Source: Allosediminivita pacifica (lineage in GTDB: Bacteria; Pseudomonadota; Alphaproteobacteria; Rhodobacterales; Rhodobacteraceae). Taken from it: a DNA stretch of 64,000 bases. The stretch is from NCBI RefSeq assembly GCF_003054175.1, contig NZ_QBKN01000020.1, positions 1 through 64,000 on the forward strand, given 5' to 3'. Shown piece by piece: positions 25,850-34,998 of this stretch. The notes below the pieces were generated by a model. The model had not been told where the DNA came from. It saw only the letters and a program-made list of their open reading frames with translations, and made no database searches. The position numbers and the translations under genes were made by a program. The first letter of the stretch is position 1, and the number at the start of each line of letters is the position of its first letter.

Positions 25850-26275
25850 GTGGGCGACAGGCCTCTCATCCTTCACGCCAGTGCCGTGGCGCTCTCCGGG
25901 CGCGGCCTTCTCATCCAGGGCGCTTCGGGAAGCGGAAAATCTTCGCTGGCACTGCAGCTTATCGCCCTCGGGGCGCAGCTCGTCTCGGACGACCGCACAG
26001 CGATCCGCGACGAGGACGGCACGCCGATCCTGCATGCCCCCGACGCCATCTCGGGCCTGATCGAGGCGCGCTGCATCGGCATACTGCGCACTCCCGCAGC
26101 CGGGCCGACGCCCCTCGCCGCGGTGGTCGACCTCGACACGCCCGAAACCAAACGCCTGCCACCCGAACGCCACACCGAAGTGATCGGACACAAATTCCCT
26201 CTATTTCACAATCCCGAGGCCCCCTATTTCGCGGCTGCGCTTCAGCAATATCTTCTGCATGGAAGAGAGGCATGA
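25850..26275 (+). CDS. hprK: HPr kinase/phosphorylase, short alphaproteobacterial type
   Basis: 141 residues from GTG 4 bp after chvG. P-loop GASGSGKS at 24-31, then LVSDDRTAI with the acidic catalytic residues and a later IEARCIGILR. It lacks the N-terminal domain of the Firmicutes enzyme, as usual in alphaproteobacteria. It phosphorylates a serine of HPr, encoded 1.4 kb downstream (Ser49), linking ChvG/ChvI to the regulatory PTS. Confidence 0.9.
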   Translation: MGDRPLILHASAVALSGRGLLIQGASGSGKSSLALQLIALGAQLVSDDRTAIRDEDGTPILHAPDAISGLIEARCIGILRTPAAGPTPLAAVVDLDTPETKRLPPERHTEVIGHKFPLFHNPEAPYFAAALQQYLLHGREA

Positions 26276-26276
26276 G

Positions 26277-27203
26277 ATGGCCGACCCGGACGAAACATTA
26301 CAGCGCATCGTGCTTGTCACCGGCCCCTCGGGCGCCGGGCGCTCCACTGCGATCAACGCGCTCGAGGACGCCGGTTTCGAGACGATCGACAACATCCCCC
26401 TCAGCCTCGTCCCCCGGCTGATCGAGGGCGCAGAGGCCGAGGCGCGCCCGCTCGCGCTCGGCATCGACGTGCGCAACCGCGATTTCTCGGCCGCGGCGCT
26501 CGCCGAACTGCACGCCAACCTTGCCGCCTACCCGCCCCTGCGCTGCGACCTGCTCTACATCGACTGCGCGCCCGAGATCCTCGCCCGCCGCTATTCCGAA
26601 ACCCGCCGCCGCCACCCGTTGGCGCCGGGTGACAGCCCGGCCGAGGGGATCGCCCGCGAACGCGCCCTCCTTGATGACGTGCGCGCCCGTGCCGATATCC
26701 TCATCGACACCACCGAGATGACCGTGCACGATCTCGGCGCCGAGATCCGCAGCTGGTTCGCCGGCGACACGGGACAGCGCATGGCGATCTCGCTGCATTC
26801 CTTCTCCTACAAGCGCGGCCTGCCCACAGGTGTGGACATGGCGCTCGACGTGCGCTTCCTGAACAACCCCCACTGGGAGCCGGAACTCCGGCCCTTCACC
26901 GGTCTCGATCCCGCTGTTGCCGACTACGTCGCCGCCGACCCCAGCAGCGCGCCCTTCCTCGACCGCGTCGTGGACCTGCTCACCTTCGTGCTTCCCGCGC
27001 ATGTCCGTGAGGGCAAGGCCCACTTCTCGGTGGGCTTCGGATGTACCGGCGGGCAACACCGTTCCGTCGCGATCACCGAAAGCGTCGCCCGCGCCCTTGC
27101 ACAGTCCGGCTGGCACGTGTCTATTCGTCATCGCGAACTGGAACGGCGCGGCCTGACCGCCACCACCAGCCGCGAGGCGGACAAGCTCGGAAAGGTGTCC
27201 TAA
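26277..27203 (+). CDS. rapZ: RNase adapter RapZ-type P-loop protein
   Basis: 308 residues. P-loop GPSGAGRS near 16-23, DNIPLSLVPRLIE, and the C-terminal RNA-binding domain with SFSYKRGLPTGVDMALDVRFLNNPHW and FGCTGGQHRSV. In E. coli RapZ controls GlmS mRNA decay; in alphaproteobacteria it is part of the hprK-EIIA-HPr cluster. Start at 26277, just after the hprK stop; an ATG at 26259 is the alternative. Confidence 0.93.
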   Translation: MADPDETLQRIVLVTGPSGAGRSTAINALEDAGFETIDNIPLSLVPRLIEGAEAEARPLALGIDVRNRDFSAAALAELHANLAAYPPLRCDLLYIDCAPEILARRYSETRRRHPLAPGDSPAEGIARERALLDDVRARADILIDTTEMTVHDLGAEIRSWFAGDTGQRMAISLHSFSYKRGLPTGVDMALDVRFLNNPHWEPELRPFTGLDPAVADYVAADPSSAPFLDRVVDLLTFVLPAHVREGKAHFSVGFGCTGGQHRSVAITESVARALAQSGWHVSIRHRELERRGLTATTSREADKLGKVS

Positions 27204-27602
27204 GTGATCGGCATCGTCATCGTGGCGCATGGCGGACTCGCCCGGGAATATCTTTCGGCGGTCGAACACGTGGTCGGTGCGCAGACCGGCATGCGTGCCG
27301 TCGCCATCGAGGCCGACTGCAACCGCACCTCCAAGCAGGACGAGATCTGCGCCGCCGCAAATGCGGTCGATACCGGCGACGGGGTCGTGATCGTGACCGA
27401 CATGTTCGGCGGCTCGCCCTCGAACCTGAGCCTCGCCGCCTGCACTCCCGCCAACCGCCGGATCCTCTACGGCGCCAACCTCCCGATGCTCATCAAGCTG
27501 GTGAAGAGCCGCGGCAAACCGGTCCCCGAGGCCGTCCGCGGCGCGCTCGAAGCCGGCCGCAAGTATATTGACAGCCAGGACATCACCGCGGAAAGCTGCT
27601 GA
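27204..27602 (+). CDS. Regulatory PTS EIIA component, mannose family
   Basis: 132 residues from GTG immediately after the rapZ stop. The phosphoacceptor is His9 in IVAHGGLAREY; MFGGSPSNLS and NLPMLIKL are family segments. There is no sugar-specific EIIB/C nearby, so this is the regulatory type that takes phosphate from HPr and signals rather than transports. Confidence 0.92.
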   Translation: MIGIVIVAHGGLAREYLSAVEHVVGAQTGMRAVAIEADCNRTSKQDEICAAANAVDTGDGVVIVTDMFGGSPSNLSLAACTPANRRILYGANLPMLIKLVKSRGKPVPEAVRGALEAGRKYIDSQDITAESC

Positions 27603-27638
27603 TCCGCGCCCTGCCCACCCAGGAAGGACTCCTTGCCC

Positions 27639-27917
27639 ATGACAGGCTCCGCGAGCCGCGTTCTCAAGATCGTCAACGAGAAGGGCCTGCACGCGCGCGC
27701 CTCGGCAAAACTGGTCGAAGTGGTGGAGCGTTTCGATGCCACGGCCGAGGTATGGCGTGACGGCATCTCCGCGAGCGGCGACAGCATCATGGGCCTTTTG
27801 ATGTTGGCAGCGTCCAAAGGAACCTCTATTGAGGTTCAGACGCGGGGTCCGCAAGCGGAGGCCCTGGCAGACGCGGTCGAAGCCCTGGTGGGGGACCGCT
27901 TCGGAGAGGAATGCTGA
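27639..27917 (+). CDS. ptsH: HPr phosphocarrier protein
   Basis: 92 residues. His18 in GLHARASAKL is the EI-dependent phosphorylation site; Ser49 in GDSIMGLLML is the HprK site. AGGAAGGA lies upstream; a TTG two codons earlier is a weaker alternative start. It relays phosphate in the regulatory PTS built from the genes before it. The EI enzyme is not in the window. Confidence 0.93.
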   Translation: MTGSASRVLKIVNEKGLHARASAKLVEVVERFDATAEVWRDGISASGDSIMGLLMLAASKGTSIEVQTRGPQAEALADAVEALVGDRFGEEC

Positions 27918-27942
27918 GGCCCGCGGAAGAGCTCCGCGGCGC

Positions 27943-28851
27943 ATGAAACGGGACAGAGACGGGCGCATGGTGGAGAGCTATCAAGCCACAGTCGCGCGAC
28001 GCCAGGGGGTGACCCGTCCCAATCCGGCCCCCTATGACAAGCGCAAGCTCAGCTACGCCAATACCTTCACGAACCCGTGGAAGGCCAACACCATTCGCAC
28101 GCTCGAATGGCTGACCGGCAAGCTGCCCCTGCTGCGCATGGTGCGCCGCTTCGAGCGCATGGGCCCCGCCGAGGGGCACGCCTTCTGGAAACAGGCACTC
28201 TCGATCATGGGGATCGAGCTGGCCACCCCCGAGGAACAGGTCGCCCGGATCCCGGAAAAGGGGCCGGTCATCATCGTCGCGAACCACCCGCACGGGCTTG
28301 TCGACGGCATGGTCCTGGCCGAACTCATCGGCCGTGTGCGCACCGACTACAAGATCCTGACCCGCTCGCTTCTGACCGGCGTGAAGGAGGTCGAGGAATT
28401 CATGATCCCGGTGCCCTTCCCCCACGAGGAGGACGCCCGCGAGCAGAGCCTCGAGATGCGCGCCCGCGCCATGGGGCACCTCAAGGACGGCGGCGTGATC
28501 GTACTCTTCCCTTCGGGCGTCGTCGCCTCCTCCGAAAGCTGGTGGGGCCCCGCGGTCGAGGCCGGCTGGAACCCATTCACCGCAAAGATGATCCAGCGTT
28601 CGGGCGCCACGGTAGTGCCAGTCTATTTCCCCGGCCAGAACTCGCGCGCCTATCAGATCGCCAACCGCGTCTCGCCCACCGTCCGGCAGGGCCTGCTGAT
28701 CCACGAGGTCGTTCACGCCTGCAACCGCCCGCAGGCCCCGGTGGTCGGAGAGCCCATCGCCCCCGACGCGATCCGCGCCTTCCCCGGCGGTCAGCGCGAA
28801 TTCGTGGCCTGGCTGCGTGAAATGACCCTGGGGCTCGGCAGGGCGGGGTAA
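27943..28851 (+). CDS. Lysophospholipid acyltransferase family protein (PlsC-like)
   Basis: 302 residues from MKRDRDGRM. Acyltransferase motif I NHPHGLVDG (H-x4-D) near residue 113, and LFPSGVVASS as a motif III-like segment. It likely transfers an acyl chain to a lysophospholipid or related acceptor. Rhodobacterales carry several such enzymes, including ornithine-lipid acyltransferases; this one cannot be placed further. ATG at 27967 is an alternative start. Confidence 0.82.
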   Translation: MKRDRDGRMVESYQATVARRQGVTRPNPAPYDKRKLSYANTFTNPWKANTIRTLEWLTGKLPLLRMVRRFERMGPAEGHAFWKQALSIMGIELATPEEQVARIPEKGPVIIVANHPHGLVDGMVLAELIGRVRTDYKILTRSLLTGVKEVEEFMIPVPFPHEEDAREQSLEMRARAMGHLKDGGVIVLFPSGVVASSESWWGPAVEAGWNPFTAKMIQRSGATVVPVYFPGQNSRAYQIANRVSPTVRQGLLIHEVVHACNRPQAPVVGEPIAPDAIRAFPGGQREFVAWLREMTLGLGRAG

Positions 28852-28900
28852 CCGGCCCCGCCGCCCCCAACACGGTTTCGCCCCGCTGCGCGGGCCGACC

Positions 28901-28951
28901 CGCCGGGGGCTCTGCCCCCAGACCCCGAGGTATTTGTGGCGAAAAGAAGCG
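28901..28951 (+). repeat. REP-like 3'-end element, copy 1
   Basis: A hairpin GGGGGC-TCT-GCCCCC (28905-28919) followed by ACCCCGAGGTATTTGTGGC and GAAAAGAAGC. The same layout recurs at about 38117-38184 (minus) and 48152-48215. Each copy follows a gene end, in the gene's own orientation. Confidence 0.75.
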
Positions 28952-28956
28952 GCGCG

Positions 28957-29832
28957 TCAGCGCGTGGGGACGGGCGTGTCGCCACGATAGTCGTAGAACC
29001 CCCGACCGGCCTTGCGGCCCAGCCAGCCGGCTTCGACGTATTTCGTCAGAAGCGGACAGGGCCGGTACTTAGTATCCGCGAGCCCGTCGTGCAGCACGTT
29101 CATGATGGCCAGGCAGGTGTCGAGCCCGATGAAATCGGCAAGCTCCAGCGGGCCCATGGGATGGTTGGCGCCGAGCTTCATGGCCTCGTCGATGCTGCTG
29201 ACGTTGCCCACACCCTCGTAGAGCGTATAGACCGCCTCGTTGATCATCGGAACCAGGATGCGGTTCACGATGAAGGCCGGGAAATCCTCGGCACTGGCGG
29301 CGGTCTTGCCAAGTTTCTCGACCACGGCAAGGCAGGCCTCGTAGGTTTCCTGATCGGTCGCGATCCCGCGGATCAGCTCGACAAGGCTCATCACCGGCAC
29401 CGGGTTCATGAAATGGAAGCCCATGAACCTTTCGGGGCGGTCCGTGCGCGATGCCAGCCGTGTGATCGAGATCGACGAGGTATTCGAGGTCAGGATCGTC
29501 TCGGGTTTCAGCTTGGGCACCAGCGCGTCGAAGATCTTCTGCTTGACCTCCTCGCGCTCGGTCGCGGCCTCGATCACGAGATCGCACTGCCCGACGGGGT
29601 CGAGTTCGAGCGTGGTGGAAATGCGGGCCACAGCCGCGTCGCGCATCTCCTGTTCGAGTTTGCCCTTCGAGACCTGGCGGTCGAGGTTCTTCTCGATACG
29701 GCCAAGGGCGCCGTCGAGCGCCTCCTGGCTGACATCGTTCAGGACCACGTCATAGCCCGCCAGCGCCATCACATGGGCGATGCCGTTGCCCATCTGTCCC
29801 GCGCCGATGATCCCTACAGATCCGATGTCCAT
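28957..29832 (-). CDS. hbd: 3-hydroxybutyryl-CoA dehydrogenase
   Basis: 291 residues from MDIGSVG. NAD-binding GIIGAGQMGNGIAHV near 8-22, SNTSSISITRLA, catalytic His in MGFHFMNPVPVM and Glu in LVELIRG. It oxidises or reduces 3-hydroxyacyl-CoA in beta-oxidation or polyhydroxybutyrate metabolism. AAGGG upstream; an ATG two codons earlier is possible. Function call is firm, pathway not. Confidence 0.93.
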   Translation of the reverse strand: MDIGSVGIIGAGQMGNGIAHVMALAGYDVVLNDVSQEALDGALGRIEKNLDRQVSKGKLEQEMRDAAVARISTTLELDPVGQCDLVIEAATEREEVKQKIFDALVPKLKPETILTSNTSSISITRLASRTDRPERFMGFHFMNPVPVMSLVELIRGIATDQETYEACLAVVEKLGKTAASAEDFPAFIVNRILVPMINEAVYTLYEGVGNVSSIDEAMKLGANHPMGPLELADFIGLDTCLAIMNVLHDGLADTKYRPCPLLTKYVEAGWLGRKAGRGFYDYRGDTPVPTR

Positions 29833-29991
29833 GCCCATGTCCCTTATGCCAGTCGCGGCGCCACCATAGGCGCGCGTGCCGCACCGCCGCAAGCAGGATG
29901 GCCGGCGCCCGCCAACCAGCAGCGCTCTTAGCAAAACCGCAAGGGATATGGCCGATTCTGGTCGCGGGTGAGAAAATATCTTGGGGGTGAC

Positions 29992-30831
29992 ATGCAACAT
30001 GTCCCAACGGGGAAGGACTGCCTCGATTACAGTCCATGCGGCTACGAAGGTAGCCGCCTTCAGTTCCGCGGCCCCTGCCGCGATCTGCAACGAGACCACG
30101 TCATCTGCATCGGAAGCACCGAAACCTACGGCCGATTCATATCCGCCCCTTGGCCCGACCTGCTCGACCGCGAACTCGGCCTGGACTGCGTCAACCTCGG
30201 CGTGGTCAACGCCGGCATCGACAGCTTCCTGCACGACCCCGGCTTGTCCCAGATACTCGCGGGCGCCAAGGCCGTCGTGATCCAGGCCATGGGCGCGCAC
30301 AACCTCTCGAATCGCTACTACAGCGTTCATCCGCGCCGCAACGATCGCTTCCTCAGCGCTTCGCCGACGCTCGCCCTCCTCTATCCCGAAGTCGATTTCA
30401 CCGAGTTCCACTTCACGCGCCACATGCTCAGCCGGCTACATGCCATCTGCGAAAAGCGCAGCGCCGCCGTGTTCCGCGAACTCAAGAGCGCCTGGATCGC
30501 CCGCATGACCGCGCTCTGCGCGCTGATCCCCGGACCGGTCCTGCTGCTCTGGATCTCGGATCGCCTGCCGCCCGAACGCGCCGAGGAGATCGGGGACTGC
30601 GAACCGCTGCTCGTCACGCGCGAAATGCTCGAAGCCCTGCGCCCGCACCTCGCTGGCCAGGTCGAGATCGCGGCGCCCCGGGGCGTCTTCTCCGGCACTG
30701 ATCAGCCGCTACCCGGCTTCTCCGCCCCGGCGGCTGCGGTCCTGCCCGGGCCCGCGGCCCATGAACGCGCCGCGGCAGAGCTGCTGCCACTGCTGCGCGA
30801 CCTGCTGCCGGCCGACTTAAGGCACGATTAA
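29992..30831 (+). CDS. DUF6473 family protein
   Basis: 279 residues. The family pattern is clear: LDYSPCGYEGSRLQFRGP, then ICIGSTETYGRFI, NLGVVNAGIDSFL, VIQAMGAHNLSNRYYSVHPRRNDRFL and DFTEFHFTRHML. The GSTETYG loop and later conserved His resemble an SGNH/GDSL-type hydrolase, but catalysis is unproven. GGGGGTGAC precedes the chosen ATG. Its neighbour is the DUF1217 gene. Confidence 0.8.
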   Translation: MQHVPTGKDCLDYSPCGYEGSRLQFRGPCRDLQRDHVICIGSTETYGRFISAPWPDLLDRELGLDCVNLGVVNAGIDSFLHDPGLSQILAGAKAVVIQAMGAHNLSNRYYSVHPRRNDRFLSASPTLALLYPEVDFTEFHFTRHMLSRLHAICEKRSAAVFRELKSAWIARMTALCALIPGPVLLLWISDRLPPERAEEIGDCEPLLVTREMLEALRPHLAGQVEIAAPRGVFSGTDQPLPGFSAPAAAVLPGPAAHERAAAELLPLLRDLLPADLRHD

Positions 30832-30896
30832 GAGCGGCGCGGTAAGACATCGTCAGGCGGTGCCCGCGCGGCGCCATCCCACTATGGGGACCCGAA

Positions 30897-32498
30897 ATGA
30901 CCTACGTGCCTGTCCTGCCCGCTTCGGGCTTTGCCGGCTGGAGCTACCTGAACCGCACGCTGGACACCCAGCAGGCGAGTTTCGCACGCGGCGGCCTTGT
31001 CGCGCGCGAGACGGCCGGTTTTGCCGACAAGATCAAGGGCATCGAAAGCGTCGACGATCTCATGAAGGACCGCCAGGTGCTCAAGGTGGCGCTCGGGGCC
31101 TTCGGTCTGGGCGAAGACCTCGACAACCGCGCCTTCATCCGGCGCGTGCTCGAATCCGACCTGACGGACCCGACCTCGCTGGCCAACCGGCTGAGCGACA
31201 AGCGATATCTCGACCTTGCCCGGACCTTCAACTTCGCCGGCGAGGCGGGGCCGAGCCTGGCGCATGTGGCCACCGCCGAGGCTGCACAGAGCCAGCTGGC
31301 CGATGTGGCCACGCCCGATGACCTGCTGTCGAACGGCAGCCTTCTGCGCGCGACGCTGCGCCAGTTCAATCTCGAGGATATGGAGGGCAACACCTACTTC
31401 CTGCAGCAGGTGCTCGAATCCGATCTCTCGGACGAGACGAGCTTCGTGAACCGGCTGGGCGATCCGCGGCTGGTGGAACTCGCGCAGGCCTTCGACTTTC
31501 AACAAAAGGCCGAACTGTCGAAAAGCGCCGTGGGCTTTGCCGCGCTCTTCGAGGACCGGATCGATTCGCTGACCTCCGCCGACGACTTGCTCGAAGACAG
31601 GGCCCTGCTTCAAAGCGCGCTGGGGCTCTTCGGACTCGAGGACCGCATCGACGACACCAGCTTCCTGCGCGACGTGCTGGAATCGGACCTCTACGACGAC
31701 GCCAGCTTCGCCAACACGCTCGACGACAAGCGCTGGGCCGCCTTCTCGGACGCCTTCGCCTTTGGTGATCCCTACGAGGAACCCGGCACCGCCGCCAAGT
31801 TCATCGAGGTCCTGTCGGAGCGCGAGGCCGGGTTCGAAACCGCCTCGGACGTCATGGCAAACGTGCCCGTGCGCCTTGCTACGCTGGATCTCTTCGGACT
31901 CACGAACGAGACGCCCGACAACAACCCGCTCCGGCTGGTGCTCGAACAGGACCCCGCGGACCCCAATTCCCTCGTGAACCTGCTCGACGACAAGCGCTAC
32001 CTCGCGATGTCGCGCGCCTTCGGTCTCGGCGAACCGGACGCGCCGCCCAGCTACCCGCCCGGCTTCGCCGAGGCCATAACCCAAAGCTACATTGACCATC
32101 AGTTCGAGATCGCCGTCGGCGAAAGCGACAACAACATGCGCCTCGCGCTCGCCCTCGAACGCGAACTCGACACGCTTGTGGGCCGGGGCGGCTCCGACAA
32201 CGCCATGTGGTTCCGCGTGATGGGCTCCGAGCCGTTGCGCGCCGTCTTCCAGACCGCCATGGGGCTGCCTGACAGCCTGGCCCAGATTGACGTGGACCAG
32301 CAGCTTTCCATCTTCCAGGCGCGGGCCGAACGCCAGTTCGGCGTCGACTCGCTCAAGGATTTCCTCGAACCCGACAAGATGAACGAATTGCGACGCCGCT
32401 TTCTCGCCATGTCCAGTCTCTCCAACGACGCGGGTTTTGCCAGCAGCACCAGCATCGCGGCCACGTTGCTTGCCTCGGCGCAACAGCAGCGCCGCTGA
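30897..32498 (+). CDS. DUF1217 protein with four 88-residue repeats
   Basis: 533 residues. DUF1217 units recur at about 49-113, 137-201, 225-289 and 313-377, spaced by exactly 88 residues (marker Asp at 54, 142, 230 and 318). Each runs DDL...LLxxALxxFGLxxxxDNxxFxxxVLESDxxDxxSxxNxLxDxRxxxxxxAFxF. The C-terminal 150 residues are helical and not repeated. DUF1217 proteins are often flagellum-associated, but no flagellar gene is in view. Secretion signal absent. Confidence 0.85.
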   Translation: MTYVPVLPASGFAGWSYLNRTLDTQQASFARGGLVARETAGFADKIKGIESVDDLMKDRQVLKVALGAFGLGEDLDNRAFIRRVLESDLTDPTSLANRLSDKRYLDLARTFNFAGEAGPSLAHVATAEAAQSQLADVATPDDLLSNGSLLRATLRQFNLEDMEGNTYFLQQVLESDLSDETSFVNRLGDPRLVELAQAFDFQQKAELSKSAVGFAALFEDRIDSLTSADDLLEDRALLQSALGLFGLEDRIDDTSFLRDVLESDLYDDASFANTLDDKRWAAFSDAFAFGDPYEEPGTAAKFIEVLSEREAGFETASDVMANVPVRLATLDLFGLTNETPDNNPLRLVLEQDPADPNSLVNLLDDKRYLAMSRAFGLGEPDAPPSYPPGFAEAITQSYIDHQFEIAVGESDNNMRLALALERELDTLVGRGGSDNAMWFRVMGSEPLRAVFQTAMGLPDSLAQIDVDQQLSIFQARAERQFGVDSLKDFLEPDKMNELRRRFLAMSSLSNDAGFASSTSIAATLLASAQQQRR

Positions 32499-32512
32499 TC
32501 CCCGAAATGACA

Positions 32513-32536
32513 ACGGCCCGCTAATTGGCGGGCCGT
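32513..32536. terminator. Terminator hairpin between DUF1217 and etfA
   Basis: ACGGCCCGC / GCGGGCCGT, a perfect 9-bp stem with a TAATTG loop, between convergent genes. A short T-rich tract lies slightly downstream on the plus strand (GACTTTCG). Confidence 0.7.
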
Positions 32537-32559
32537 CATGACTTTCGTGACCTAAAGCC

Positions 32560-33486
32560 TCAGAGCTTGTCGGTAAGTTCCGGGACGGCCTCGAAGAGGT
32601 CGGCGACCAGTCCGTAGTCGGCCACCTGGAAGATCGGCGCCTCCTCGTCCTTGTTGATTGCCACGATCACCTTGCTGTCCTTCATGCCGGCAAGGTGCTG
32701 GATCGCACCCGAGATGCCCACGGCGATGTAGAGATCCGGCGCCACGACCTTGCCGGTCTGGCCCACCTGCCAGTCGTTCGGCGCAAAGCCCGAATCGACG
32801 GCGGCGCGCGACGCGCCCACGGCGGCGCCAAGCTTGTCGGCCAGCTTCTCGATCATCTCGAAGTTCTCTTCCGAGCCGATGCCGCGGCCGCCCGAGACCA
32901 CGATCCCCGCCGAGGTCAGCTCGGGACGGTCGCTCTCGGCGACCTTGTCCTCGACCCATTCGGACAGACCCGGGTTCTCGCCGGCGGCGATGTCCTCGAC
33001 CGGGGCGGCGGCGCCTGTGCCCGCCGCGTCGAAGGTCGAGGTCCGCACCGTCAGAACCTTCACGCTGTCCGAAGACTTCACCGTCTGAACGGCGTTGCCC
33101 GCGTAGATCGGGCGCTCGAACGTATCGGCGTCGACCACACCGCTCACGTCGGTCAGGATCATCACGTCCAGCAGCGCTGCCACGCGCGGCAGGATGTTCT
33201 TCGCATCCGTCGTCGCCGGCGCCACGATATGGCTGTAGTCGCCCGCAAGCGAGACGATCAGCGCCGCCACCGGCTCGGCCAGACGATGGCCGTAAAGCGC
33301 GTCCTCGGCTACCAGCACCTTGGAGACACCCTCAATCGTGGCCGCCTCAGCGGCGGCTTCCTTGGCGGAAGCACCGCAGGCGAGCAGTGTCACGTCGCCC
33401 AGCGCGGATACCGCGCTTACGGCCTTGGCGGTGGCGTCCATCGACAGGGCGCCGTCGTTGATCTCGGCAATCAGCAGAACGGCCAT
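32560..33486 (-). CDS. etfA: Electron transfer flavoprotein alpha subunit
   Basis: 308 residues. FAD-binding C-terminal domain with [37 protein letters not shown] and [13 protein letters not shown]. With EtfB it carries electrons from acyl-CoA and other dehydrogenases to ETF-ubiquinone oxidoreductase. Its ATG overlaps the etfB stop (TGATG). Confidence 0.96.
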   Translation of the reverse strand: MAVLLIAEINDGALSMDATAKAVSAVSALGDVTLLACGASAKEAAAEAATIEGVSKVLVAEDALYGHRLAEPVAALIVSLAGDYSHIVAPATTDAKNILPRVAALLDVMILTDVSGVVDADTFERPIYAGNAVQTVKSSDSVKVLTVRTSTFDAAGTGAAAPVEDIAAGENPGLSEWVEDKVAESDRPELTSAGIVVSGGRGIGSEENFEMIEKLADKLGAAVGASRAAVDSGFAPNDWQVGQTGKVVAPDLYIAVGISGAIQHLAGMKDSKVIVAINKDEEAPIFQVADYGLVADLFEAVPELTDKL

Positions 33487-34244
33487 CACACGATCCCCTT
33501 CTCTTTGAGCTTGGACACCAACTCGTCGACCGAACCGACCATTTCGCCTGCCTCGCGCACCGGCGGTTCGCCGGTCTTCACGATCTCCAGGCGCGGCGCG
33601 ACGTCGACGCCGTAGTCGGCGGCGGTCTTTTCATCGAGCGGCTTCTTCTTGGCCTTCATGATGTTGGGCAGCGAGGCATAGCGCGGCTCGTTCAGGCGCA
33701 GGTCGGTGGTGACGATGGTCGGCATCTTCACCTTCACGGTCTGCAGGCCGCCGTCGACCTCGCGGGTCACCACGGCGCTGTCGCCCTCGACCTCGAGCGC
33801 GTTGGCATAGGTCGCCTGGCTCCAGCCCATGAGCGCCGAGAGCATCTGCCCGGTCGCGTTCATGTCGTTGTCGATGGCCTGCTTGCCCATCAGGACCAGC
33901 CCGGGGGCTTCTTCCTCGACCACCTTGGCAAGGATCTTGGCCACGGCCAGAGGCTCGATGTCCTGGTGAACGTCATCCGCAGCCACCACGAGGATCGCCC
34001 GGTCGGCGCCCATGGCCAGCGCCGTGCGCAGTGTCTCCTGCGCCTGCTTCACGCCGATCGATACCGCCACGACCTCGTCGGCCTTACCGGCTTCCTTCAG
34101 CCGGATCGCCTCTTCCACGGCAATCTCGTCGAAGGGGTTCATCGACATCTTCACGTTCGCAAGATCGACACCGCTCCCGTCCGCTTTCACGCGAACCTTC
34201 ACGTTGTAATCGATCACGCGCTTGACAGGCACCAGTACCTTCAT
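33486..34244 (-). CDS. etfB: Electron transfer flavoprotein beta subunit
   Basis: 252 residues. Starts [19 protein letters not shown], contains [37 protein letters not shown] (AMP/recognition-loop region) and [20 protein letters not shown]. First gene of etfBA. Works with EtfA in fatty acid and amino acid oxidation. Confidence 0.96.
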   Translation of the reverse strand: MKVLVPVKRVIDYNVKVRVKADGSGVDLANVKMSMNPFDEIAVEEAIRLKEAGKADEVVAVSIGVKQAQETLRTALAMGADRAILVVAADDVHQDIEPLAVAKILAKVVEEEAPGLVLMGKQAIDNDMNATGQMLSALMGWSQATYANALEVEGDSAVVTREVDGGLQTVKVKMPTIVTTDLRLNEPRYASLPNIMKAKKKPLDEKTAADYGVDVAPRLEIVKTGEPPVREAGEMVGSVDELVSKLKEKGIV

Positions 34245-34449
34245 TGCGTGTCTCTCCTCGGCTTGCGGCGCAACTTCGCGCGCCCGCGGGTTCCTCAGAC
34301 CGCGTGATAGCGTGCTGCACCAGGTGGAAACAGAGCAAAAACGTCACGTTAACGCCATCCGACGCCGCGTTGGCGCGCAAAGGGACGACGCGCGGTCACC
34401 GATGCGGTATCACGAGGCGCCAGAAGACCCCAGAAGGGATGCGCCCTCC

Positions 34450-34932
34450 ATGAGCGAACCGCTTGCCCCTGAAATCCTCTCCGCGCCCGAGCGCGTGATC
34501 GTCGGCACGACCCGCCGATACACCATGATGCGCCGCTCCGAGATACCGCGACAATGGCAGGAATTCTTCGACGCCGGCCACCGGATCCCCGGCGCGATCG
34601 AGGGGCCGACGTTCGGCGTCTCGTTTGAAATGGATCCCGCCGGTGGCTTTCGCTACTGCGTGGGCAAGGAAGTTCCGGCTCCACCCACCCCCCTCCCCGA
34701 GGGGCTCGACGCCGTGACGCTCTCGGCGGGCACCTATGCCGTGCTGCGCAGGCTCGGCCCCATCGCGCGGATGACCCGCGACTTCGACCGGATGTTCTCC
34801 GAATGGCTCCCCGCCTCGGGTCGCCAGATCCGGGAGGGCGCGGTCTTCGAGCGCTACCCGCCGGACGACCGCAACGGCCCCGACGTCATGGCCTACGAGA
34901 TATGGGTGCCCGTGACAGACGAGGCCGAGTAG
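34450..34932 (+). CDS. GyrI-like effector-binding domain protein
   Basis: 160 residues. Fits the GyrI-like small-molecule-binding fold of AraC effector domains, without DNA-binding part: VIVGTTRRYTMM, IPRQWQEFF, TFGVSFEMDPAGGFRYCVGKEV, LSAGTYAVLRRLGPI and FERYPPD...MAYEIWVPV. Such proteins bind drugs or metabolites; ligand unknown. AAGGGA upstream. An ATG at 34402 is an alternative. Confidence 0.82.
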   Translation: MSEPLAPEILSAPERVIVGTTRRYTMMRRSEIPRQWQEFFDAGHRIPGAIEGPTFGVSFEMDPAGGFRYCVGKEVPAPPTPLPEGLDAVTLSAGTYAVLRRLGPIARMTRDFDRMFSEWLPASGRQIREGAVFERYPPDDRNGPDVMAYEIWVPVTDEAE

Positions 34933-34945
34933 CACACGCCCAAAC

Positions 34946-34973
34946 GAAAAAGGCCCCGCCTTTGGCGGAGCCT
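34946..34973 (-). terminator. Rho-independent terminator of gcrA
   Basis: On the minus strand AGGCTCCGCC / GGCGGGGCCT forms a 10-bp stem (one mismatch, loop AAA) followed by TTTTT. It lies 26 bp after the gcrA stop. Confidence 0.85.
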
Positions 34974-34998
34974 CATCCTGTCTAATCTGCCCGGCGCC

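Noticed and set aside
26298-27968. 556-codon minus-strand frame over rapZ, EIIA and HPr
   Set aside because: Antisense to three firmly identified genes; composition typical of GC artefact.
30882-32513. 543-codon minus-strand frame opposite the DUF1217 gene, itself repetitive
   Set aside because: Its repeats mirror those of the DUF1217 gene on the other strand; start site and family evidence favour the plus strand.
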